Below, piece after piece: positions 7,122 through 13,577 of a stretch of 16,214 nt of DNA. A model generated the notes under the pieces. It was not told where the DNA came from, made no database searches, and saw only the letters and a program-made list of their open reading frames with translations. The stretch's first letter is position 1; every line of letters begins with the position of its first letter. Position numbers and translations under genes: made by a program. The stretch is from Candidatus Bathyarchaeota archaeon (GTDB lineage Archaea; Thermoproteota; Bathyarchaeia; TCS64), in NCBI GenBank assembly GCA_030613835.1, contig JAUWLH010000015.1, positions 1-16,214 of the forward strand. The letters are read 5' to 3'.

Positions 7122-7131
7122 CTTTTTATAC
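7122..7131 (+). promoter_or_regulatory. TATA element that places the winged-helix start at 7154
   Basis: CTTTTTATAC is centred about 27 bases before TTG at 7154. It lies downstream of the ATG at 7088, so that ATG would fall outside the transcript. This favours a leaderless mRNA starting at TTG 7154. Confidence 0.6.
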
Positions 7132-7153
7132 CAAAAATAGAGTCAGCAACACC

Positions 7154-7438
7154 TTGAACTCCAGAAGAAGCAAGTTCCAGCTCTCCGTCGAGGTTCTGGA
7201 CAATATAAAGAAAGGTGAGACCAAGCCGACACGGATCATGTACAGCTGCAACCTCTCCTGGAAGAGCCTGAAGGACATCCTCAAAAACCTCGTAGGACAG
7301 GAGCTCCTTGAGGAACAGGTTTTTGAGGGCAAGAAACGTTCAAAGAAGCTCTACCATATCACGCCCAAGGGCGAGAACGTCCTAAAGTACTATCGTATGG
7401 TAAGCGGACTCATCGAGGTCGCGCCCATCAGGGACTAA
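7154..7438 (+). CDS. Small winged-helix DNA-binding protein (HTH_45-like)
   Basis: With a TTG start at 7154 the protein has 94 residues beginning LNSRRSKFQLSV. An ATG at 7088 would add 22 residues, but it lies upstream of the TATA element at 7122-7131. The shorter form also aligns from its first residues with the 97-residue paralogue at 12566-12859, which starts MSTRRSRFEIYV. The conserved part is TKPTRIMYSCNLSWKSLKDIL (helix-turn-helix) followed by a wing, KKLYHITPKGENVL. This is the small archaeal winged-helix family (PF14947-like), mostly transcriptional regulators of unknown ligand. Divergent orientation to an MFS exporter gene, and the palindrome over its promoter, suggest a local autoregulated repressor or activator of that exporter. 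No effector-binding domain is present, so any signal would have to act through the winged-helix dimer itself. Confidence 0.82.
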   Translation: MNSRRSKFQLSVEVLDNIKKGETKPTRIMYSCNLSWKSLKDILKNLVGQELLEEQVFEGKKRSKKLYHITPKGENVLKYYRMVSGLIEVAPIRD

Positions 7439-7560
7439 ACCTCCCAGCTTCTGTATATTTGTCTAGGACAGCGCCCTTATTTTATCAGCGAAAGGATGCA
7501 AGGAGCCGCTTTCCAGACTCATTTTCACCCACCACCCTGCTCAAAACGTGTTTGGAAGAG

Positions 7561-7569
7561 ATTTATAAC
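7561..7569 (+). promoter_or_regulatory. TATA element of the rfcS-rfcL operon
   Basis: ATTTATAAC is centred about 34 bases before the ATG at 7599, giving a leader under 10 bases. The 7439-7560 gap before it shows no other recognisable element. Confidence 0.5.
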
Positions 7570-7598
7570 GCCACACCCGGTATACAGGTAGAATTACT

Positions 7599-8567
7599 AT
7601 GAGCAGCGGCATGTGGACCGAGAAGTATAGACCTCAATCGCTGGACGAGATCGTTAACCAGACAGAGATAGTGTCCCGGTTCAAGAACTTCGTGTTCGAG
7701 AAGAACATGCCGCACCTCCTGCTGGTAGGACCCTCGGGGGTAGGCAAAACCACCAGTATACTGGCGCTGGCGAGAGACCTCTACGGGTCCAGCTACAGGA
7801 GTTTCATACTTGAGCTCAACGCAAGTGACGAGAGGGGAATAGGTGTAATCAGGAACAAGGTCAAGAACTTTGCCAGGACTGCTGCTATTGCTAGTCCCGT
7901 GAGTTTCAAGATACTGATCATGGACGAGGCTGACCACTTGACAGGGGACGCCCAGCACGCGCTGAGGCGGACCATGGAGATCTACACAAAGACCTGCCGT
8001 TTCTGCCTCCTGGGTAACTACAGCGAGAACATCATTGACCCCATCCAGAGCAGGTGCAGCGTTTTCAGGTTCAGCCCGCTGGAGGAATCCGACCTCAAGA
8101 GGTACATCGAGGAGATAGCTAAAAAGGAGAACCTGGATATCGTCGATGAGGGGATTGACGCCATATATCAGGCAAGTAGTGGCGACGTGAGGAAATCCAT
8201 CAACCTACTTCAGGCAGCCGCGGCCAGCCAGAAGCTAATCGACGACGTGGCCATCTACAACCTGCTGGGCAACGTGAGTCCCCAGGCTATCAAGGAGATG
8301 CTGGACACGGCGCTGAACGGAAACTTCCTTGAGAGCAGGGAGCTCCTTAGGGGGCTGCTCATCAACCAGGGTCTTTCCCCGGAGGACATCATCAGGAACA
8401 TATACAGGGAGATTATGCGCCACTCCACTCTGTCTGAGCAGTGGAAGGTAAAGCTCAGCGACACACTGGGTACCATCGATTACAGGCTGACACAGGGATC
8501 GAGGGCAGAGATTCAGTTATCCACGTTACTCGCTCACCTATCTGTTGTAAAGGAAGAGATGAAGTGA
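7599..8567 (+). CDS. rfcS: Replication factor C small subunit
   Basis: A 322-residue AAA+ ATPase of the clamp loader that opens PCNA and places it on primer-template DNA. Motifs in order: WTEKYRP at 6-11 (RFC box II region), Walker A GPSGVGKT (44-51), LELNASDERG (71-80), Walker B ILIMDEAD (105-112), and the arginine-finger-bearing QSRC (150-153). A helical lid and the collar domain complete the usual archaeal length of about 320. The ATG at 7599 is used; ATG at 7611 (MWTEKYRP) is an equally conserved alternative, but the TATA element at 7561-7569 fits both. The gene overlaps rfcL as GTGA, so the two subunits are made from one transcript, matching their joint assembly (in archaea, typically four small and one large subunit). 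Confidence 0.97.
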   Translation: MSSGMWTEKYRPQSLDEIVNQTEIVSRFKNFVFEKNMPHLLLVGPSGVGKTTSILALARDLYGSSYRSFILELNASDERGIGVIRNKVKNFARTAAIASPVSFKILIMDEADHLTGDAQHALRRTMEIYTKTCRFCLLGNYSENIIDPIQSRCSVFRFSPLEESDLKRYIEEIAKKENLDIVDEGIDAIYQASSGDVRKSINLLQAAAASQKLIDDVAIYNLLGNVSPQAIKEMLDTALNGNFLESRELLRGLLINQGLSPEDIIRNIYREIMRHSTLSEQWKVKLSDTLGTIDYRLTQGSRAEIQLSTLLAHLSVVKEEMK

Positions 8568-10156
8568 GCCAGCCCTGGACCAATCTCTACAGGCCCTCCA
8601 AGCGGGAGAACTTTGTGGGGAACGCCACCGCTGTTGCGGAGATAGAGAAATGGGCCAAGGCTTGGCAGCGGAACAAGCCGCCCAAGAAGCGGGCCATCTT
8701 CCTCTACGGTCCACCAGGGATAGGCAAGACGAGCATTGCACAGATAATCTCCAAGCAGTACGATTTCGATTTAATCGAGATTAACGCCAGCGACGCCCGT
8801 AACAAGAGCACCCTGGAGGAAGCCCTGGGAAAGGCAATCAAGCAAAACATGAACCTCTTCGGCAAACGCAGGCTCATCCTGCTGGATGAGATGGATGGCC
8901 TGAGCGGTACCAGCGACAGGGGCGGTGTATCCTATATCGCAAAGGCGATTGACGAGTCCAGCGCCCCCATGATTCTCGTGGCCAACACAGTCAAGGAGCA
9001 CATGGAGGGCAAGTTCAGGGCGATCCTACGTAAGGTTAAAAGCGTCGAGTTCAAGCCCATCAGCACGGACTTGATCGTCACGAAGTTGGACCTTATCGCA
9101 GGGGAACAGAAAGTCAACATCGACCTAGATACCCTTTTTATGATAGCCATGCAGTCTGAAGGTGACCTGCGCTCCGCTATCGTGGACCTTGAGACCGTCT
9201 CAAGTGGTAAGGAGACAGTTACAGGGGATGACCTTGTGGTTCTCAACGGCAGGGACAGGTCCGCGTTGACCGTTGATATCCTGAACAGGATATTCAGCGC
9301 AACCACTCTCTGGGAGGCAAAGAAGGCCATCAAACAGAGTATGATCAATTACGACGACCTCTACGACTGGATATTCGAGAACCTTCCAACGGTCATCGAT
9401 GACCCTAGAGAGCGCCTCGCTGCCATCGAGATGATGGCTAAGGCTGATATCTACCAGAACCAGGCGAGGAAAAACAATTACCGGCTCCTAAAGTACATGC
9501 TCGACCTCATGACAGGTGGAGTCGCTTTCACGAGGAAAAAATCAGAGGGAAAAGGATACCGGGGGCAGCTCGACCAGGTAATTATGTCCGCTGGGCTCCA
9601 CCCGAGCAAGATCGGGACAAGCGAATCAAGCGAGGGGATAGTCATCAAGCCCAACGGTTGGCTAGGCAAGGATATCTGGGGGAGGCTGAACACGAGTCTC
9701 AAAGACATTGGTGCAAAATGGATCTACGGCAAGAACGTCTGGATCCTACCCTACTACAAGGAGCCCCAGACGAAATGGAGGTTCATCAAGACATTCCACA
9801 GCAGGCGGAGGCTCAAGAGCGTGACCCAGAGAATCGCCCATCACACACATATCTCATCGGCAAGGGCGAGGACCGATGTCATGCCCCTGCTATCCTACAT
9901 GATACGGAACAACAGGCAGATGTACGACACCACTCACGCGTGGATGACAAGCATCCCTGAGAGGAAACTGGCTTATCTCAGAACCGGTTCCTTCGCAAAG
10001 GGCCCCAGAGACTATGTGAACATCGATAACTACGCCAAGTACAAGCAGAGGGAGACCCAAAAGCGCATCGAGGAAGCCAAGAAACAGAAGGAGTCCGACC
10101 TCAAGAACATCCAGCGGTGGCTTGATGACGAGAAGAAGGCCGCCATATGGCGATAA
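8564..10156 (+). CDS. rfcL: Replication factor C large subunit with an inserted module
   Basis: A 530-residue clamp-loader large subunit. The start is GTG at 8564, overlapping the rfcS stop as GTGA and giving SQPWTNLYRPS, the usual N-terminus; the open frame upstream lies inside rfcS. Motifs: Walker A GPPGIGKT (49-56), EINASDARN (72-80), Walker B LILLDEMD (104-111), and collar helices ending in GGVAFTRKKSEGKGY (318-332). Between this point and HTHISSARARTDVMPLL (428-443) there are about 95 residues where roughly 45 would be expected. The extra part (about 355-400) reads IVIKPNGWLG, then W372, W386 and NVWILP. It resembles a small lysine/tryptophan-rich nucleic-acid-binding fold, somewhat like HARP-type repeats, but this is inference. 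The charged C-terminal helix ends with IQRWLDD, at best a weak PIP-box for PCNA. Confidence 0.95.
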   Translation: MSQPWTNLYRPSKRENFVGNATAVAEIEKWAKAWQRNKPPKKRAIFLYGPPGIGKTSIAQIISKQYDFDLIEINASDARNKSTLEEALGKAIKQNMNLFGKRRLILLDEMDGLSGTSDRGGVSYIAKAIDESSAPMILVANTVKEHMEGKFRAILRKVKSVEFKPISTDLIVTKLDLIAGEQKVNIDLDTLFMIAMQSEGDLRSAIVDLETVSSGKETVTGDDLVVLNGRDRSALTVDILNRIFSATTLWEAKKAIKQSMINYDDLYDWIFENLPTVIDDPRERLAAIEMMAKADIYQNQARKNNYRLLKYMLDLMTGGVAFTRKKSEGKGYRGQLDQVIMSAGLHPSKIGTSESSEGIVIKPNGWLGKDIWGRLNTSLKDIGAKWIYGKNVWILPYYKEPQTKWRFIKTFHSRRRLKSVTQRIAHHTHISSARARTDVMPLLSYMIRNNRQMYDTTHAWMTSIPERKLAYLRTGSFAKGPRDYVNIDNYAKYKQRETQKRIEEAKKQKESDLKNIQRWLDDEKKAAIWR

Positions 10157-10224
10157 AATTAGGTAGCGATCACATATAGGTTGCAGTCAAAGATCATGAA
10201 AATCAATGGCTCTCCAAGCATGGA

Positions 10225-10236
10225 ACATTTTTTACT
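10225..10236 (+). promoter_or_regulatory. Weak TATA-like element before the PLP-enzyme gene
   Basis: ACATTTTTTACT is centred about 27 bases before the ATG at 10258, the leaderless spacing seen for other genes here. The match to a TATA box is weak. Confidence 0.3.
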
Positions 10237-10257
10237 TACCCAGATTACCCATAGACC

Positions 10258-11304
10258 ATGAAATTCAGCTCATTCCCAAGGGTGAGGCTAGCCACCTTAC
10301 CTACCCCGTTACAGTACCTACCTAACCTGACCAAGGCACTCGGAGGACCAAAGATATGGGTCAAGCGAGACGACCTGACCGGCTTAGCCTTCGGCGGCAA
10401 CAAGGCAAGGAAACTCGATTACATCATAGGTGACGTCCTGGAGAAAGGTGCAGACGTGATAGTGACCGGAGCAGGTTTTCAAAGCAACTGGTGCACCCAG
10501 ACAGTGGCGGCCGCCAAGAAGGCCGGACTCGACATCTACCTCGTTAAAAGCGCCCCATTCGAGGACTTTGACACCGAAGATTGGGACGGTAACCACCTAC
10601 TGCACCACCTCATGGGGGCCCATGTCAAAACCGTCCACCCCGACAAGTTCAAGGATACCATCAAGGCTATCATGGAGAAGCTCAAGGACGAGGGGAGGAA
10701 CCCCTACTACACGCCGGTAGGCGGCTCGGAGCCCATCGGTGCGGGGGGCTACTTCAACGCCGTGCTGGAGCTCACCTACCAGGCAAACAATGAGGGGGTC
10801 CACTTCGACTACTTGGTACACGCCACCGGATCAGGGGGCACACAGGCCGGGCTAGTGATGGGGACCAAGGCGTTCAACACGGGCATGAAGGTGGTGGGGG
10901 CCGCTGTCGGCTGGGGAGAGGTATCGGAGATGAAGGACAAGGTTAAGGGAATAGTCGAGGAGTCCAAGAAACGGTACGACCTCGATTTCAACCTCACCGA
11001 GGACGATCTCATCGTGTACAACCAGTACGCCGGTGACGGCTACGGTGTCATGAGCGACGCCAAACTGAAAGCTGTCAAGCTCATGGCCGAGACCGAGGGC
11101 ATCATGATAGACCCCGTCTACACCGCCACTGCAATGGCCTGCCTCATAGACCTGGCCAGGAAGGGAGAGTTCAAGGAGACAGACAACGTCGTCTTCCTCC
11201 ACACCGGAGGAGCAGTTGCCCTATTCCCGTACAAGGAGCCGTTGAGGGCCCACCTAGAGGGCGAGCCCCTCCCATGGAAGACCCCTGAGTGGAGCCCCCA
11301 GTAA
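10258..11304 (+). CDS. D-cysteine desulfhydrase / ACC deaminase family PLP enzyme
   Basis: A 348-residue fold-type II PLP enzyme. Members cleave D-cysteine to pyruvate, sulfide and ammonia, or deaminate 1-aminocyclopropane-1-carboxylate. The PLP lysine is K49 in FGGNKARKLDY. QSN at 75-77 matches the substrate/cofactor loop that in many members reads QSNH, here QSNW. The glycine-rich phosphate cup is ATGSGGTQAG (189-198), and HTGG closes the cofactor site at 315-318. The C-terminal DPVYTATAM (285-293) differs from the usual DPVYTGKAM at the G and K positions. These changes make the exact substrate uncertain; D-cysteine desulfhydrase activity is the better guess than ACC deaminase. The protein is cytoplasmic. 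It stands alone between rfcL and truD with its own short upstream gap, so no pathway partner is evident. Confidence 0.88.
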   Translation: MKFSSFPRVRLATLPTPLQYLPNLTKALGGPKIWVKRDDLTGLAFGGNKARKLDYIIGDVLEKGADVIVTGAGFQSNWCTQTVAAAKKAGLDIYLVKSAPFEDFDTEDWDGNHLLHHLMGAHVKTVHPDKFKDTIKAIMEKLKDEGRNPYYTPVGGSEPIGAGGYFNAVLELTYQANNEGVHFDYLVHATGSGGTQAGLVMGTKAFNTGMKVVGAAVGWGEVSEMKDKVKGIVEESKKRYDLDFNLTEDDLIVYNQYAGDGYGVMSDAKLKAVKLMAETEGIMIDPVYTATAMACLIDLARKGEFKETDNVVFLHTGGAVALFPYKEPLRAHLEGEPLPWKTPEWSPQ

Positions 11305-11380
11305 CACCCCCTGCCATCCGTTCCCATCCACAAATAAAAAAAACCAGAGTAACCGCCCACTGGTACCACTCCGAGTAAAC

Positions 11381-11388
11381 CTTTATCC
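11381..11388 (+). promoter_or_regulatory. Possible TATA element of truD
   Basis: CTTTATCC is centred about 30 bases before the ATG at 11414. That spacing predicts a leaderless or nearly leaderless mRNA. Confidence 0.4.
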
Positions 11389-11413
11389 CCCCACCAGCCC
11401 TTGAACCCCTGAA

Positions 11414-12451
11414 ATGACGGACCAGCTGGACCTCGACCTTACGCTACCCTACATCACCGCGGACCTGCCCGGCATCGACGGCAAGATCAGGCAGCAGCCA
11501 AGTCACTTCGCCGTAGAGGAGATACCCGTCTACCAGCCCCAGGGTATCGGCAACCACCTCTACGTCAACATAACAAAGGAGAACCTCACCACGAGGGAGG
11601 TCCAGCTGAGACTCGCCGACCTGTTCGAGCTCAAGCCTGAGGAGGTGGGCAAAGCGGGACTCAAGGACAAGTACGCCGTCACGACCCAGACTTTCAGTGT
11701 CCTGTTCAACGAAAGGGCCTCACCCAAGGAGATCACTCTCATCATCGAGGACAACATACCTATCAAGGTCAACTGGGCCAAGTACCACAACAACAAGATA
11801 AGGGCAGGCCACCTCATCGGAAACAGATTCACCATCCTAATCACCGACCCTGAGGGCTCGTTCCAGCAAGCTCAGGCCATCGCTGACAGGATCAACGAGA
11901 CCGGTCTCCCTAACTTTTACGGGGTCCAGAGGACGGGCAAGGAGGGCGAGAACATCTACCAAGGCTGGCTCATCCTCAAGAAAAAGAAGCGGCTAGGCAA
12001 CAGGTGGCTCAGGAAATACCTCCTGTCCAGCTACCAGAGCTACCTATGCAACCGGTACCTTGTGAAGAGGATAGAGAAAGGGCTATTCAACAAGATACTG
12101 CTAGGGGATATAGCCAAAAAGCACGAGACGGGGGGACTATTCTGGGTCGAGGACCCCGAGCTGGACCAGCAGAGATTCGACTCAAAGGAGATCAGCTTCA
12201 CGGCACCCATGTTCGGCTACAAGATGAGCAAACCAAAGGACAAGTCACTGGCGTTGGAAGAGGAGATCCTGGCCGAGATGGGCTTGGATGTCCAGGAGTT
12301 CAGGGCTCAGCGGGTCAAGGGCACCAGGAGAATCGGCAGGATGCTGCCAGAGATTACCGTGTCTGACCTTAGTGATGGAATCCAGCTAGAGTTCACGCTG
12401 CCCAAAGGCGGTTTCGCCACCACTCTGCTGCGCGAGTTCATGAAAAACTAA
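11414..12451 (+). CDS. truD: tRNA pseudouridine synthase TruD
   Basis: A 345-residue TruD/Pus7-family enzyme, which isomerises uridine 13 of tRNA to pseudouridine. Visible family motifs: the N-terminal GKIRQQPSHFAVEEIP (residues 23-38), the catalytic aspartate D85 in AGLKDKYAVTTQ, the NFYGVQRTG motif (167-175) and the closing LPKGGFATTLLREFM (329-343). The TRUD insertion domain lies between 175 and about 300. The length is close to bacterial TruD (about 350) and shorter than many archaeal members, which often exceed 400; the shortening would be in the insertion. The ATG at 11414 follows a TATA element at the leaderless distance. It is convergent with the second winged-helix gene, and the gap between them holds a foldable GC-rich segment. 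Confidence 0.95.
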   Translation: MTDQLDLDLTLPYITADLPGIDGKIRQQPSHFAVEEIPVYQPQGIGNHLYVNITKENLTTREVQLRLADLFELKPEEVGKAGLKDKYAVTTQTFSVLFNERASPKEITLIIEDNIPIKVNWAKYHNNKIRAGHLIGNRFTILITDPEGSFQQAQAIADRINETGLPNFYGVQRTGKEGENIYQGWLILKKKKRLGNRWLRKYLLSSYQSYLCNRYLVKRIEKGLFNKILLGDIAKKHETGGLFWVEDPELDQQRFDSKEISFTAPMFGYKMSKPKDKSLALEEEILAEMGLDVQEFRAQRVKGTRRIGRMLPEITVSDLSDGIQLEFTLPKGGFATTLLREFMKN

Positions 12452-12487
12452 TCCACTAAACGCCTTGAAGGATTCTGAGAAGAGTCT

Positions 12488-12540
12488 GGGGGCACGTGAA
12501 TCTCCCGCACGGAGGACGTAATTGAGGAAAACCAGCCCCC
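12488..12540. repeat. Nested imperfect hairpin between convergent truD and winged-helix genes
   Basis: GGGGGC (12488-12493) pairs with GCCCCC (12535-12540). Inside, ACGT pairs with ACGT (12494-12497 / 12516-12519) and CTCC with GGAG (12502-12505 / 12511-12514) around a 5-base loop. It could end transcription from either side, but no T-run follows. Confidence 0.35.
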
Positions 12541-12565
12541 CATAAGGGGTCTTGGGTACCATTGG

Positions 12566-12859
12566 TTATTCTAAATCCTTCGGGTTTGATATCTCGATAA
12601 GGCTCTTGGCTTTACTAAAATAACGAATGACGTTTACGCCCTTTTTCGTCAACTCATACGTTACCTTCGTCCTCTTGTCCTTTCTGGACCCTGCGTGTTC
12701 CGTAATCAATCCCTGGTCGAGCATGGAGTGAAGGATTTCCTTGAGGAGTTTGTATGATAGGTTGGCGCCATACATTATCCTTGTAGGTTTGTTCGCACCG
12801 CCCATGATCTCGTTCAAGATATCAACGTATATCTCAAACCGGGATCTTCTAGTGCTCAT
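12566..12859 (-). CDS. Small winged-helix DNA-binding protein, paralogue of the 7154-7438 gene
   Basis: A 97-residue winged-helix protein beginning MSTRRSRFEIYVDIL. It shares the core KPTRIMYGANLSYKLLKEIL, an xQxLxxE helix, a YELTKKGVNV wing and a final LIEI with the regulator at 7154-7438, so the two are clear paralogues, though diverged at DNA level. The ATG at 12859 is supported by a strong Shine-Dalgarno match (GAGGTGA, minus strand, 12869-12875) nine bases upstream. That is unusual here, since most neighbours look leaderless. The Shine-Dalgarno lies in one arm of a 6-bp inverted repeat, suggesting translational or operator control. No effector domain is present. It is probably a DNA-binding regulator, target unknown. 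It faces truD tail-to-tail and has no divergent partner gene close by. Confidence 0.85.
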   Translation of the reverse strand: MSTRRSRFEIYVDILNEIMGGANKPTRIMYGANLSYKLLKEILHSMLDQGLITEHAGSRKDKRTKVTYELTKKGVNVIRYFSKAKSLIEISNPKDLE

Positions 12860-12866
12860 TAATTTC

Positions 12867-12884
12867 CCTCACCTCTGAGTGAGG
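12867..12884 (-). promoter_or_regulatory. Inverted repeat that contains the Shine-Dalgarno sequence
   Basis: CCTCAC and GTGAGG are perfect complements around a 6-base loop. On the minus strand one arm includes GAGGTGA (12869-12875), nine bases before the ATG. If the hairpin forms in RNA it would hide the ribosome site; as DNA it could be an operator for the protein itself. Confidence 0.45.
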
Positions 12885-13093
12885 TTATTGGATATTTATT
12901 GTTTATGCATGACTTCATTCTTTTTTTCTATTCTTTCAGTAAATGATTTTTAACTTCATATTGAATATGTTGTCGTTGAGTAGGTAAACTCTACTAAGAT
13001 TTTCATAATGGACTATTATTATGATTCAGCTTCACCAAACCACCTGTTAAGAAATGGAGAATCTGCAAGTATTATCAAGTAGATGGGAAAGCG

Positions 13094-13411
13094 ATGCGGA
13101 ATAACTTGACTAAGGACATGGCTTGCATTGATTCAAAGGATATTATTATTGAAACATGCACGCGCACCCCCCCTAGATTCACCTTCACTACTCTCACTTC
13201 TTTCACTTCCATTACTAAATACGTCGAATCTACGGGAATAGATGCGGCAGCTTCTTCAATTATGAAGGAACTGGATCATGAGGCTTCACCAGAGGATATG
13301 TTTCAGGTATGGGGTACGGATATCGGTTTTTCCAGTTTGGAGGAACTAAAGAAAATCATTCTACTATTAACCCGGAACGGTGCGATATTCCAATCTACGC
13401 CAGGTTACTGA
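13094..13411 (+). CDS. Small hypothetical protein with an MCM-like C-terminal winged-helix pattern
   Basis: A 105-residue open frame in AT-rich DNA. The last 60 residues look protein-like: AASSIMKELDHEASPEDMF, then FSSLEELKKIILLLTRNGAIFQSTPGY. The pattern of leucines followed by NGxIF and PGY resembles the C-terminal winged helix of archaeal MCM helicases (often GEIYEPRPGY). It may be a free-standing winged-helix protein or a decayed fragment of a longer gene. The N-terminal 45 residues are rich in Thr, Ser and Phe and are not recognisable. The frame stays open upstream of the ATG back to a stop at 13022-13024 without another start codon, which favours a fragment. Codon use differs from the GC-rich core genes. 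No strong TATA or Shine-Dalgarno is seen. Whether it is expressed is uncertain. Confidence 0.4.
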   Translation: MRNNLTKDMACIDSKDIIIETCTRTPPRFTFTTLTSFTSITKYVESTGIDAAASSIMKELDHEASPEDMFQVWGTDIGFSSLEELKKIILLLTRNGAIFQSTPGY

Positions 13412-13577
13412 AAGATGTCCTAGTTGGATACAGAAGGTCATCTAATCAAGTGTAATACATCATTTTACTCAGCAACCATTAAACGTAAAATGCATTGTTG
13501 TGAATAATTTAACGAAGATGGATGAAATTATAGTAGATTCTTACGTTTTATCCTAGCTAGATGGTAGAATGAAAGAG
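13412..13577. other. AT-rich gap with nothing recognised
   Basis: This 166-base stretch separates the small hypothetical gene from the end of the convergent TrmB-family gene. I see no hairpin with a T-run, no RNA gene and no protein-like frame. The AT-rich zone continues from 12885-13093, which is likewise without a supported gene. Confidence 0.4.

Noticed and set aside
8441..8563. Open frame extending RFC-L 41 codons upstream of GTG 8564
   Set aside because: It lies wholly inside rfcS in another frame. The conserved RFC-L N-terminus (WTNLYRP) begins right after GTG 8564.
697..13558. Shared 11-mer TTATCCTAGCT at 697-707 and 13548-13558
   Set aside because: Many 11-mer repeats are expected by chance in 16 kb, and the flanks do not match, so it is no evidence for a repeat family.
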